Assembly: GCF_016097555.1 (NCBI RefSeq)
Contig: NC_054704.1
Location: forward strand, 51,099,000 to 51,162,999
Source: Gigantopelta aegis
Taxonomy: Eukaryota > Mollusca > Gastropoda > Neomphalida > Peltospiridae
Length of the DNA: 64,000 bases
Direction: 5' to 3'
Part shown: positions 11,741 through 23,767 of the stretch, piece by piece
Position numbering within the stretch: the stretch's first letter is position 1
Layout of the letters: each line of letters opens with the position of its first letter
Made by a program: the position numbers and the translations under genes
Notes under the pieces: model-generated
What the model saw: the letters and a program-made list of their open reading frames with translations, nothing else
The model's database searches: none
What the model was told of the DNA's origin: nothing

Positions 11741-12133
11741 AGTAAAGTTTGTTTTATTTAACGACACCGCTAGAGCACATTGATTTTTTATCTTATCATC
11801 GGCTATTGGATGTCAAACATATGGTCATTCTGACACTGTTTTTAGAGGAAACCCGCTGTCGCCACATAGGCTACTCTTTTTACGACAGGCAGCAAGGGAT
11901 CTTTTATTTGCGCTTCCCACAGGCAGGATAGCACAAACCATGGCCTTTGTTGAACCAGTTATGGATCACTGGTCGGTGCAAGTGGTTTACACCTACCCAT
12001 TGAGCCTTGCGGAGCACTCACTCAGGGTTTGGAGTCGGTATCTCGATTAAAAATCACATGCCTCGACTGGGATCCGAACCCAGTACCTACCAGCCTGTAG
12101 ACCGATGGCCTGCCACGACGCCACCGAGGCCGG
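11741..12133 (-). repeat. SINE-B, full length, with 15-bp target duplication
   Basis: A complete reverse copy of 393 bp. The 3' end AGTAAAGTTTGTTTTATTTA is at the left and the head (GACGCCACCGAGGCCGG in plus orientation) at the right. A perfect 15-bp target duplication TTAATTGGCAATTAA lies at 11726-11740 and 12134-12148. The other full copy is 22921-23311. Confidence 0.95.
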
Positions 12134-12269
12134 TTAATTGGCAATTAATACATGGTTCTACGGAGAGAGACAGGAAGCATGATTTTGGCACATGGGTCCA
12201 CCAGGAGAAAGGGTGGGATTGACTGACGACCCATTACTAGCCACTAGCCAATACACCAAGTGTTTAAGG

Positions 12270-12583
12270 TTAAAGTTTGTTTTGTTTAATGACACCATTA
12301 GAACACATTAATTAATTAATAAATGGCTGTTGGATGTCAAACATTTGGTAATTCTGATATGTAGTCTTACAGAGGAAACCCACTACATTTTTTCTGATGC
12401 AGCAAGGAATCTTTTTATATGCACTTTCTCACAAACAGGAAAGCACATACCACAGCCTTTGACCAGTTGTTGTGCGCTGGCTAGAATGAGAAAACCCCCA
12501 GTGAGTTGGAATGGGTTCACCGACGTGTTTCGATCCTGTGAAGCAAACACCTCAAGTGAGCACTCAACCGACTGAGCCAAACT
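12270..12583 (-). repeat. SINE-A variant with GGCTCAGTCGGTTGAG head
   Basis: The shared 3' body lies at the left. The right end in reverse complement reads TTTGGCTCAGTCGGTTGAG, a different tRNA-like head from the GTAGCTCAGTGGTA type. Possible short flanking repeat TGTTTAA. Confidence 0.85.
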
Positions 12584-13033
12584 GTTTAATAAGTATTGTG
12601 GTTTGCATTTATAACCAGATAATTTTATTCACTGCAGGGAAAGAAATATGTTTTAGGTGTTTGTCATATATCACAGTGTTCAATACATTTTTGAGATTTC
12701 ATTGCCCCTGATGAGCCAATTAAGAAACTTACTTACTTGACCAAATTCAATTAGTGGAATTTCAAAACATTACGTAAGTCTAGACTAACCAGAATATTTT
12801 GTTATATTACAGCATATCAAACTTTGTTTTGTTCATTAGAAGCATTTGGTTTGTTTTTGTAAGGTGTATACAGTACTTTAAGAGCTATGTGACACTGTAG
12901 AATAATCTTAATTACTTACTACTGAAAAGGACTGTATGCACTCTTTAGAATCATTGCATGGCGTGTGCAGTTTTTCTTACAATGTTGTTCCTCACAAAGG
13001 AAAAGTTCATCACTCTGCACATAAATAATGGAG

Positions 13034-13300
13034 TGTGGGCGGGATGTAGCTCATTGGTAAAGTGCTCGCTTAGGATTGATCTCTGTCGGTGATAATGGGA
13101 AATAAATTATTGCCACCTAGTATACTCTTGACTAAGACATCTTTTATATGAATCTTGAATCTCAGTGGAAGCCTTTCATATTAGGTATCCCCAGTCAAGA
13201 TAGTACATACTGGTATCAGTTTTGATATACCAGCTATTGGCCAATGGTTGGAACAGGAAATAACCCAACGGCTACATCTGGGTAGGACGGGAGTCAATTT
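13034..13300 (+). repeat. SINE-A 5' part
   Basis: GCGGGATGTAGCTCATTGGT (A box), then GATTGATCTCTGTCGGTG (B-box region) and a diverged middle with CAGTCAAGATAGTACATAC. The 3' tail is missing. Confidence 0.75.
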
Positions 13301-16300
13301 GATGCCCCATTGCTCTTCACGCTCAGGATTACATATTCTGGTTTGCTTTTAAGTTATTAAAATACAGTAGAATCTCGGGTTAAACCTCGGAAGAGTCGAA
13401 TACACTACAATGTTCAACCCAAAACTAAGTCCTGAATTACACTTACGCGATGTTGACCGAATGGTTAGATCGAACTACCCAATGGACTGAACACTTTCTC
13501 TAGCACCGACAGGGTTGGAGCCAAAGGGATTCAACTGTAATTGCCATTTTTCATGAGGTTTTCTAAAAGTGATAATTTTGCTTGAATCCGTATACTGATG
13601 GAAAGAAATAAGGGGACACACGAGTTGTAAGAGCCAAACTGGCTGCAACAAAAACCTCATTAATGTCAGGAAACTAACCATGTTACCAACTGTCAACCCC
13701 ACATTATATATTAATTTTGTATTTTATACAGACATACCTACACCAGTAATGAATTTCATGTATTTCCTTTTTTCCCCCATCAGTGTACTATACAATGTAG
13801 CTGGGTTGTAAAGACACAAGATATAGGTATTATACATACATACATACACATACACACACCCGACACTGGCAGTGGTAGCATCAATTTTGCATTGAAGTTA
13901 CACATTTAGACTGGTTTCTCACAAACTATAAGGTCTAGGTCAATGAAACTTGGTTTGTAGTTGCAGCTATGGATGTTCATCACAGTGCACTGAACAAGTT
14001 TCTGGTAGGTGACATTTAATTCTGTGGAACTGTCATCTGTCAGTATGGCTAGGGGTGGCAGATTTTATTTCCATTTTTTAGTTTGTTAAATATCAACATA
14101 CATGAACCCAGTAATAATTTGAGGATGGGAAATAATAAGCAGGGTGATGCATGCTGCTGCCTTTTTTTGTGTGTTGTTGTTTAACAGCTTTACTAATTAA
14201 AGGACAATTTTCTATTTCAGATTTAGGCAAATTCCATTTGTTCAATGTATTTAAAACTTCACAGGAACATTTCCTAATCTTATTTCAAATAAAGTGAAAG
14301 AATGGATTGAATGATGCCACATTTAAAATTAACATTTGGCCAATGAATAAGTCAGGTAATTCGCTAAGACTTCCCAATGACTATAAACTATATAATAAAT
14401 TAATTAACACTAATTTAAAAATAAATAAATAAAAAATACCCCCCCCCAAACAAAAAAACTTTAAATGCTAGACAACTAGAACACTAATAACTTTTTCTCC
14501 ATGAAGATTTTTTAATACATAACAAGAATAATTATATGGTAATGTTTATTCCACAAATAAAAATATACAACAAAGAAATATATTACTGCATAGATGTAAA
14601 AACTTAACATAAAAATTTGTATTTATAAAAATGTTAGGAATATAAAATATATAAAATAATCAGTTCTAAGGTATTAGATTATTAACCAGTTAGCACTGAG
14701 CAATCACCTGTCATAAAATCCCACTGTATTAATAATTTATTATTCACAATCATTTAAATCTGCAGATACAAAAGAGAGGGAGATTCTGTTATTCCAAAAC
14801 GTTGTCAATGACAGGTCATAAATATAACATTATATATAGTGCTGTTATTTCTTTCATTTGTGTACATGCAGTTGTAACTATGGTTACCTTAAAGTTTAAG
14901 TTTCAGATCATATTATAACGTTTTTTGTTTAAAGTATCATTTATTCCAAAGTACACTTACATGATACATCCATTATATATATATGGTATTCTTCTCCAGA
15001 AATACCCAGATGTCCCAAAATATAAATACAGCTTCCTCACCAGTAAGAAAAGAATTTATTGACAGAACCTGTACATTGTAAACAAGTACAACGCATTAGC
15101 CCATGAGGCCAAGCATCTGCATCATCAAATGAACATGTAATTTAAGCCTTATAAACCTGACACTAGTAATAGTAATGTATTCTGGTGGAACACAATGAAT
15201 ATTGTCGGAAACTAAATCAGAAATCACAGGTTACATGTTTAGCATGTGCATCACGCTTAATGCCAGCTATTCACTGCTGAGGTTTTCTTGACCAAATCAT
15301 TCAGGTTAGGTCCGAAAGGATCCCACGGTTTGGGGTTATTATTTTTGTAAATATTCTTTGCCATTTTAACCAATATTTTCATTAAAAAAGATCAAATAGA
15401 AGTTAATTTAGCAGTCACGTAATGTTTTTAAATGAGTAATGGATTAAGTTGGAGAATACATGGTTAACTCTGTATTCTCAATTATGTACCCTCTGGTTGG
15501 ACTGGTAGGGGACTAAGAAATAATGAACAGGTTTAGGAACATTTCATAAAAGAAAACAAAGTTTGTTATCCTTGGGGAAAAAATAAAAAAACATAAACCT
15601 GTCACTTTCTGAAACATGAAACTGTAGTTGCACTAATTATAACAGCATCAAAAAAATCACATTGATATGTTATTGAAGTTTCAAGTTCACACATTAAAAT
15701 ATGAAAAGTAGGTCAAAATTACAATAATACTTAATCCGTTTGTATATATACATGTATATATATCTATATATAATAATTTATATATACCAACATTTATCAT
15801 CCATTTACACACATGGTGGTTATAAGGTTAATGTAATATATTTACATACACAGTGTAAAGAGTTTGTATATATGGTTGTGAAAGGTCCACTAGCATGTTA
15901 TGTTCAGGTTCTAATAGACCAAATCAATTCCTATTGGCGATAATGTTAACGTTTACTAATAAAACTGATATAAGCAGCATATCAACACACCCAGGAAGTA
16001 CAGTAATAAAAAGAGTGGCACCTCACATCTAATGTAATGGGGGGTCACATACCATTTGAGAGATTTAATTAATGTTTTTAATAGCAACCATCATTTTTGC
16101 TGAAAATTGCAGTTCCATTTTGGGGGGTACCCTGCATTAGTTTCAACCTCTGGTATATACTGCATAACAACGGTATAACAAATACAAGTGTATTTATTTA
16201 TTGTCAATGGATAATAGTATTTGCACAAATAATGTCACATATTACGGTACTACTAATCACACCCACAGCTGCTTTACTCCGTAAATATTTGACGGTGTAC

Positions 16301-16472
16301 CTCGAACTTCAACACCGAACTCTCTTCTTTGGTACTAAGCAACCTCCAAGGCAGCTGGTCAAAGGTACATGTAGATCAGAGTTGTTTCCCTTCTTGTGAC
16401 ACTGAAACACTTGTTGATAGGAATGGATTGGATTTTTGTTTGCCCACAAATCAGTTCAGTAATTACTGACCT

Positions 16473-16568
16473 CAGTGGTGTAGTGGTTAAGCAACCGGAC
16501 GATAGGTACTGGGTTCACCTCCCAGTACAGGCTCCCACCCAGAGCGAGTACAACTTTGTGGGTAGGTG
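16473..16568 (+). repeat. SINE-C, in duplication copy 1
   Basis: CCTCAGTGGTGTAGTGGTTA, TAGGTACTGGGTTCACCTCC and CACCCAGAGCGAG. The orthologous copy in the second duplicate is 43187-43283, so it predates the duplication. Confidence 0.85.
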
Positions 16569-16823
16569 TCAGGAAAGTGTGCTTGAACCTAATGATTGAA
16601 GCACAAAAATACCTATAATTGAATGAAGATAAAGTAAGCTTCTCTCATTACTGATTAGCAGAATAGTGTCTTTTTATATGCACTGTCCACAGGGGAGCAC
16701 ATATCACAACTTTTGATATAGTGTGGTTCAAAGGCACAAAAATATCCAATGAAGATGCCGTGTGCATGAAAATTTATTATGTGCTTTACCTTTTTGGCAT
16801 CGATCCACAATAATAATTACAGC

Positions 16824-18501
16824 TTAATGCTTGGATGCTTCTGCATAAGGAGGGGGAGGCTCCTGTCTTGATAAATCGTATGTGTTTGGGTCAGGGCCAG
16901 CTGGCATATGCATACCTGGTACATACGGTGTTGATCCCAAAGGAGGCAAAATGTGCCTTTGGAAGAACAGCAACATCTTTCTTTTAATTGAAATAAGGCC
17001 TGCCCTTTCAACTTCAGGCGTTTCCAGAATACAGGCCAATTCCCAGCCCTGACTGCCAAACTGCTGGATCACAGGTTCCCAGTTGGTCTTGGCATGGGTG
17101 CCACCCAGGCCACCCACCACCTTCATCCAATGGTCAACGACCATTCCCTGGTACACTGGGGTGGGGTTCTCAATGCAAGAAGCAGGTTTCTCAAAGAACC
17201 AGACTGAATTGTGTGCACCGCTGCTTGAGAACCCATGTTGTTGGTACTGAATACTCTTGTCCATGAATATCTCCACCAGACGCCAGCCCTGGCTAAGAAA
17301 ACCTCCCAGATGACCATTCCAGTCACAGTCAACATGGATCCCACTGGACCCAAATGATATGGAATACTCGACGTTGATGGGGATGGGGACACACTGGTAA
17401 ACATATCTCTCCATGGTTGGCGTTGTTGGAACCTCAAAGAACAGATCAACTCCCATAACTGGAATAAAAGAGAAAAGAAAAGAAATTCACGTATTACAAT
17501 CTGATTAAATTTACTGGTAGGATGCAACTACATACTAAGACATCAGTTGATGTTGGTTAATCATTTTGGATCTCTGAGTTCACAGAAAATCAGTTGGGTC
17601 ATTAGAATTAATCGACTAGAATGATAAAGCCATTTTTAAATGGTGTTTAAGATATCAAATCACATACATTGGATATTAAGACATAAAAAGATTAAGAGGG
17701 CCTTTAAAAATTTATATGAGCCAAATAAACATTGTAAACTGCTTAGTGCCAGCCCTTGACAAATTTAACTTGACTACTGAATGAAAATCTCAAGTTATAA
17801 TATTGACTGCCATTCAAACCACTAAAACCAAATGATATGAAAGCCATCTGTTAGATTTAAGAATCAAAACCATTCAGGAACTCTCCGTACTCTGGTCAAT
17901 GTTCCACTTACAGGAAGCACAAACTACATGTACCTGGACTGATTCCACGTCTTGCTGCTCTATATCCTTGCCCCTTGAGGTCGCCAGTCATCTCTAGGCA
18001 TACAAGTCGACTGCCATCCTGTGTGTTGTTTACTATGGTTTGATACAGATGTGACGTGTCACTGACTGTACCCTGAGTCATGCTGAATGAGATGAGTCCT
18101 TTGTGGATGTTCTGAGTCACCAGTGTGGACTTCTCCACCTTGAGCTGCCACCATTCGCTGGATTGCACGGCCGGGTAGCAACAGAAGATGCCCTGAAATG
18201 GGCTGGTCACAGTGGGATTACTTAGACTAATGCCCTTCTGCCGCACCACATCAGGAATGCGGTAAAACGTCAACAGCCTGAAGCCTTCTTCATATTTTCT
18301 AGCAAGTAGTGGATAGTAGTTGTCGATGTCGGTGGTTATCATGGTGTTACTGGTAACAAACAAACGAATGTGAGCAGAGATTGACACCTCAGTGTTCAGG
18401 AAGAAGTATTCTGCACTTGGTCCTGGGTATGGAGGTCCTTGTGGTTGTTGGGGAGTCTTTTCAGTCGATATGATTCTTCCTCTCGATGAAGTGTTACCCA
18501 T
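16824..18501 (-). CDS. RFTN1-like: Raftlin-like protein, intact copy (two coding exons)
   Basis: Minus-strand exons 18501-17934 and 17458-16824 join through a 475-bp GT-AG intron (G|GTACAT donor; TTTATTCCAG acceptor), giving 400 codons plus TAA. The start at ATG 18501 gives MGNTSS, a glycine-2 myristoylation pattern. Upstream, TTTGTAG at about 18548 could be the acceptor of a 5' UTR exon. Exon 2 carries the raftlin signature spacing: a DWN-HL---GWRLVEIF block, VWFFEK, the QGMVVDHW block (human raftlin: AIVVEQW), then FGSQGWELACILETPEV and LLFFQRHILPP (human: YGWQLTCVLPTPVV, VFLQRPCLP). Human raftlin is 578 residues; this lacks its long C-terminal tail and ends in a proline-rich QEPPPPYAEASKH. 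Known family role: an acylated lipid-raft scaffold in immune-cell signalling and endocytosis. The function here is inferred. The second copy lies at 44120-45823. Confidence 0.85.
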
Positions 18502-18599
18502 CTTTGTCTTGTTAACGGGTAAACCGTATACGTATGTCAAACTGTTTCTACAAATATGAAAGATAAATAATAAGATCAACAGAGAAGAAGTTACATGTA

Positions 18600-20035
18600 T
18601 ACTGACACACAATGAAAACGCAAAACAGATATTTTTCAATATTTTGTTAATATATTTATTGGACTTAAAATAACAATTTATGAGAGGAAGCCATTGATTG
18701 GTACTTTTGCCTGGGTTTTAATCCTGGTTTTGTTCTCGTTACACGTACAATAGCAGAAACACACAAAATGGTGTGAAATGCGTTCACAACATGGTCAATC
18801 ATGCTGCATGCAATGCATGTGAAATGCCAGTGTGTGGACACATAAATGTCACGTAATGGTGTCATATTCCTCGTCACATTAAGAATGCCACGACTCAGAG
18901 AAGAACAAAGGGAGCGAGTGTTGGGCATGGTTCAAGGGGGGACTTCGCAAAGCCAAGTTGCTAGGACCTTCAGAGTCCATCCATCAACTATTGGACGACT
19001 TGTTGAACGTCATCAACAGACCGGGAGTGTCCGTGATCGACCTCGACCTGGTCAACGTCCCGTTACGACCCCACGCCAAGATTGGCAGATTCGACGACAC
19101 CACCTCCGTGACCGGTTCAGAACTGCAACGATGACAGCAAGCAATACATAGGATGTCATGGAAGGCCTATCCATCCGATGACGGTCATCCGTCGACTCAG
19201 AACGGTAACATTATGACACCGCGACATTGTGCTGCGAGACTAGTTTGCTCTCCAGAATGGTAATCATCCACCAGCCTTTTACCGGAGCATTGTTTTCTCA
19301 GATGAGTCCTGTTTCTCTGTCTCCTTTGCCGATGGAAGAGCATGCGTGTACAGGAGACTCCATGAATTACTGACGGATGTGTGAGGGAACGTGATCAGTT
19401 TGGCGGCGGTTGTCTGATGGTATGGGGGGGCAATCAACTGTGATTTCAGGAGTGATCTCATCATTGTTCACGATACCCTTACAGCTCAGCGTTATGTTGA
19501 CGTTATTCTAAGACCAGTTCTCAAGCCACTTTTGCGCTGTCACCGAAGACAATGCCTGTCCACATACTGCAAGAATTACCCAGGCATTCCTGCATCAAGC
19601 CAGTATCACCGTTATGAACTGGCCTGCCGTTTCACCGGATTTGAACCCAACTGAACACACGTGGGATGAGTTGGGACATCGTGTACGTCACCGCCAGCCA
19701 CCACCGCGTAATGTCGCTGAGCTTGCACAGGCGTTGCAGGAGTGGAGGAACATTCCTGTGGCTTATTTGAGATGTTTGTGCCAATCCTTTCCCCGTCGTC
19801 TTCACGCATGCTCACAGGCCAATGGTGGACACGCCAGATACTGACCTTGATGGGGGGGGGGGGGGGGTTTGAACTTTTCGATTACGAATGCAACTCGATT
19901 ACTGATGATAACTGGCCATGTTTCCATATAAATGTATCTCATGAATACCAGTCAATAATGTCATATTACATTATCCATCAATAGTTTGTCGTTATTTGCA
20001 ATGAAAAGTTTTTGCGTTTTCATTGTGTTTCAGTA
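18600..20035 (+). mobile_element. Tc1-like transposon, decayed, inserted after (or lost from one copy of) the duplication
   Basis: 1436 bp with 24-bp terminal inverted repeats, one mismatch apart (TACTGACACACAATGAAAAC / TACTGAAACACAATGAAAAC). TA duplications lie at 18598-18599 and 20036-20037. The other duplication copy has the uninterrupted site TTACATGTAGTTTAAAAC. The plus-strand transposase remains run from about 18886: a helix-turn-helix at 18886-19151 (PRLREEQRERVLGMVQGG, GRLVERHQQTGSVRDRP), FGGGCLMVWGG near 19400, TEDNACPHTARITQAF near 19540, and SPDLNPTEHTWDELGHR at 19631-19690. Several frameshifts and stops separate these, and the Tc1 glutamate is retained (PTEH). Confidence 0.93.
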
Positions 20036-20127
20036 TAGTTTAAAACATCAGGTTTTTTGTTCGTTTTTTAAGATCAAATGACAAGAATAATTCAACAGTT
20101 GTCCAGTGTTAGCCGTAGTTTTTTTAA

Positions 20128-20300
20128 GAGACTGTCCTGAGTTTGGTACCTTTGTAAGATGTTTTCCACTAATAAAGTCATTTTAATGACTGAAATAACA
20201 TACCAGTAATATTTTTCTTGTTTGAAATATCAGGTCTGTATATAACATGTGTTTCTGGCTGTGCTCATGGTTGCTGTAGTTAAAATTTCATTTTACTTCA
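20128..20300 (+). repeat. Decayed TTAA MITE (left half), predates the duplication
   Basis: TTAAGAGACTGTCCTGAGTT followed by GTAAGATGTTTTCCACTAAT resembles the left half of the MITEs at 37482 and 59465. The same decayed copy sits at about 46013-46190 in the second duplicate. Confidence 0.65.
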
Positions 20301-20925
20301 ATAAACAATGTTTCCTCCCCCCTCTATACATTGTACATATAAAATTAATGGGAGTTAAAATCAATTTTGGGTTACTACGAACATTAAGATGATCATAAAT
20401 ACATTCATAAGCATAAGAAGCTTATATTAGACATTGTTCAGCATGTGTCAACACGCCTAGAAATTTCACTTGCCATGGTCTCAACCCCCCCCTCCCCTGC
20501 ATAAATTCCTGCACCTGTGACTCCCACCCCCCTTATTTTAGATTAGATGGGGCTCTGACTAACAAGTGTGCTTTTGACTCATATATATTAAACAATCGGG
20601 TTAAATATCAGCCTTATGTGTTGAAAATATGCATACCCGGACCACCAACACATACTGACAGTTTAAAAGAAGTGAGAAACGCATAATTTTATAATAAATT
20701 TTTTAAAAACATGATTATTCCTGCTAACTGGGGGAAGCCATTTTATTTCTTTTTCATCGTCTCCTGTACTGTGGCTTGGAAGGCAAATGACGTAATCTCC
20801 TGTAAACTACCTCTATATACAAAGTTAAAGTTAGTTTTGTTTAACAACACCACTAGAGCATATAGATGTCAAACATTTGGTAATATATATACATATATAT
20901 ACATGTATATATATATATCATATAA

Positions 20926-21868
20926 TATCTTACATTTTCAGTGTAATCATAGTATGTGATATATTTCAGATCACATACCGGGTACTTTAAGAAATTGATA
21001 ACATTACAAATTAGATGTAAATTAATCGAGGTAATGGCACTAGATTTATTGATATTTAAGCAAAAGTACTAGGGTGACACTCCATAATTGACAAATTTAT
21101 TCATAGTCACCAAATAAAGCCATTTCAATATCAATTTTACATTGAAAGCTGTCCAGCGTTCAGAAAACAAAAAACATTAAGCCCTAGTTTATTTTGATGT
21201 AAGGACATCCAAAATGACGTCATTCCAGTCATTTTCATTCAAAAGACACAGCGTCACATATTCTTACATCATTTGAATTACTAGTAATGGCGGACTGGAA
21301 TTTAAGTTGCGTGTACCGTTTACAAACACGTTGTATTAAGCTTGAGATTATATGATAAGGACATTATTACCCCCGTGTGTTTCGGTATCATCAATATATA
21401 TATTAGGACTAAAAATTGTAAACATTTTTATTCCTGATATATGATATTGATGATACCGAAACACACGAGGGTAATAATCTCTTTATCATATAATCTCAAG
21501 CTCAATACAACATGTTTTTATGACAAAGAGATTATTACCCTCGTGTCTTTTGGTATCATCAATATCATATATCATATGTGTCATTTTGGATATTCTTACA
21601 TAAAAATAAACTATTGCTTAATGTTTTTTTGTTTTCTGAACACTGAATAGTTTTTAGTGTAAGGTTGCTGTTGAAATGTTTTTCGTTTGATGGTTATGAA
21701 TGCATACGTCAATTATGGAGGATCACCCTAGTACGTTTGCTTAAATGTCAATAAATCAAATAAGTGACCTCAATTAATTTACATCTAATTTGCAAAGTTA
21801 TCAAATTCTTAAAGTATGTGATCTGAAAAATATCACATACTTTGATTGCACTAGAAATGTAAGATACT
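20926..21868. mobile_element. Foldback-type element with long (~400 bp) terminal inverted repeats
   Basis: The left end TATCTTACATTTTCAG, then TATGTGATATATTTCAGATC, is mirrored at the right end (GATCTGAAAAATATCACATA, ATGTAAGATAC). Pairing continues inward through TAATTTACATCTAATTTGCA, CACCCTAGTACG and CCAAAATGAC-type blocks to a centre at about 21,430. The centre itself holds a third inverted copy of a GATGATACCGAAACACACGA module. No ORF of substance is seen. It is flanked by (AT)n. Confidence 0.85.
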
Positions 21869-21874
21869 ATACGA

Positions 21875-21878
<4 letters not shown>

Positions 21879-21938
<60 letters not shown>
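21879..21938. repeat. (AT)n microsatellite
   Basis: Uninterrupted AT dinucleotides. Confidence 0.95.
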
Positions 21939-21941
<3 letters not shown>

Positions 21942-22121
21942 AAGAGAGGAAACCCGCTACATTTTTTTATTAATAGCAAGAAATCTTTTATATGCACCAT
22001 CCCACGGCCTTTGATATACCAACTGTGGTGAACTAGCTGGAACGACTTTTTAACAAACAAATGCAGTAATTTAAGGAAAGTTAGTCAGGAGAACATTTTA
22101 ATTTTCTTCATCAATAATAGA

Positions 22122-22366
22122 GGGGGCGGGACGTAGCTCAATGGTACAGTGCTCGCTCGATGCACGGTCGGTGTGAGATCGATCCCCATCGGTGGCCCCA
22201 TTGTGTTATTTCTCATTCCAGCCAGTGCACCACGACTAGTATATCAAAGGCCGTGGTATGTACTACCCTGTCTGTGGGATGGTGTATATAAAAGATGACT
22301 TGCTGCTAATCGAAAAGAGTAGCCCATGAAGTGGCGACAGTGGGTTTCCTCTCAATATCTGTATCA
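22122..22366 (+). repeat. SINE-A, 5' head to mid-body
   Basis: The best preserved tRNA-like head here: GGGCGGGACGTAGCTCAATG, then GTGTGAGATCGATCCCCATC. The body continues to GTGGGTTTCCTCTC, with the 3' tail replaced. Confidence 0.88.
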
Positions 22367-22920
22367 GGGCTTGCACTGTCGTTCGCCAATTGCAAAAAAA
22401 AAATTGCGAAAGAATTTTCAATTTGTGAAAGATTTTTTCCCCCATCTGATTTTTAGAACCAAACATTTCTTCAACCAGCTTTGTTCTGTTGATCCGCCTC
22501 GTGGTGTAAATAAGCGCTATTTGCATGTCTGTGAGCCAGTCTACTATTCAGTAGTGTACTGCCAGCTGCTTGTCGTAAAGTTAGAAGACGCAATTAAATA
22601 AAATTAAATACTCTTTAAGTCATGTTGCATTGTTGATACTAAATGTTTGATTACTAGCGACAACAATTTTTAAATTTTATTAGTCGTGTTTTGTCGTACC
22701 GGTTACGTTGTAAATCTAGGTCACGTGGTTGAGTTCATTTCCACGAAGTGGGTACGTTGGTGAGGAAGACATTGTTTCTCACTTATATGCAATCATTATT
22801 AGTTTAATCTTTCTACGTTTACAGATTATATTTCAAACATATTAAATGGCGAAATTATAATTCATATCTGCTATATCTACTGATATAATATAAACGCCAA
22901 TGTGATACATCCCTCCGAAA
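22367..22920. other. Intergenic, no gene seen
   Basis: Mixed-composition unique sequence. I see no exon, RNA gene or transposon ends. GAAAGAAAGAAAG at 22918 precedes the next SINE. Confidence 0.6.
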
Positions 22921-23311
22921 GAAAGAAAGAAAGAGATGTTTTATTTAACGACACACTCAACACATTTTTATTTACGGTTATATGGCGTCAGACATATGGT
23001 TACGGACCACACAGATTTTGAGAGGAAACCCGCTGTCGCCACTACATGGGCTACTCTTCCGATTAGCAGCAAGGGATCTTTTATTTGCACTTCCCACAGG
23101 CAGGATAGCACAAACCATGGCCTTTGTGGAACCAGTTATAGATCACTGGTCGGTGCAAGTGGTTTACACCTACCCATTGAGCCTTGCGGAGCACTCACTC
23201 AGGGTTTGGAGTCGGTATCTGGATTAAAAATCCCATGCCTCGACTGGGATCCGAACCCAGTACCTACCAGCCTGTAGACTGATGGCCTACCACGACGCCA
23301 CCGAGGCCGGT
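22921..23311 (-). repeat. SINE-B, full length, reverse
   Basis: Near-identical in layout to 11741-12133: ATGTTTTATTTAACGACACA at the 3' end and GACGCCACCGAGGCCGG at the head end, with the internal GATCCGAACCCAGTACCTAC core. Confidence 0.92.
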
Positions 23312-23767
23312 CACTTGTGAAACAGTCGCGAGCCAGTATTTTGATAGCAATAACATATAAAGACGTTTCCTTGGTCTTTATTTTGGGTGACTGGCAATAC
23401 TCTTGAGTTGGACACCAAAACATTTATGAACAGTATTCAGTAAACTGAGTAATAAATCATACAGGTAAGTTTGGAGGGTAGTTACAAAACGAGGTCATGG
23501 GGTAGGGTATGATCAAGAGTTACGCACTTTATAATAATAAGTAAAATAAAACAGCCTGTCTGGTCATTGCGTTTCTAAAAAAAAATAGATTTTTTCTATT
23601 ATATATATACAATAATACATCTATTTATTAAGACATATGCATATAGGCTGGTGGCTTTGGAGCACTCTGGAGAGGTAGCACAGTATCTGGTGTGACTGGT
23701 AACAAGTCGTTTCGCCCGTTACTAGATCGCCCGCGTCGTTTCGACCCGGATCCATTTGTACTGTTAA

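Larger units (their letters stand above)
13457..20900 (+). repeat. Segmental duplication, copy 1 (direct repeat of 39630-46700)
   Basis: From about 13457 (ACCGAATGGTTAGATCGAAC, then GGATTCAACTGTAATT) to the TTTGGTAAT/AT-microsatellite at about 20890, the sequence aligns in the same order with 39630-46700. This includes the raftlin-like gene, a SINE-C at 16473, and the flanking non-coding sequence. Private to this copy is the Tc1-like insertion 18600-20035. Exact borders need alignment. Confidence 0.85.
20826..22050 (-). repeat. SINE-A (reverse) split by AT microsatellite and a foldback element
   Basis: The left part, 20826-20890 (AGTTTTGTTTAACAACACCA, CAAACATTTGGTAAT), and the right part, 21937-22050 (AGTCTAAGAGAGGAAACCCG, GATATACCAACTGTGGTG), form one SINE. 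Between them lie (AT)n tracts and the foldback element 20926-21868. Confidence 0.8.

Noticed and set aside
12007-12222. Plus-strand ORF in the SINE-B region
   Set aside because: Lies within and beside a SINE with a clear target duplication.
22122-22210. tRNA gene-like A and B boxes
   Set aside because: The head does not close an acceptor stem and runs into a SINE body; other SINE heads here are the same.
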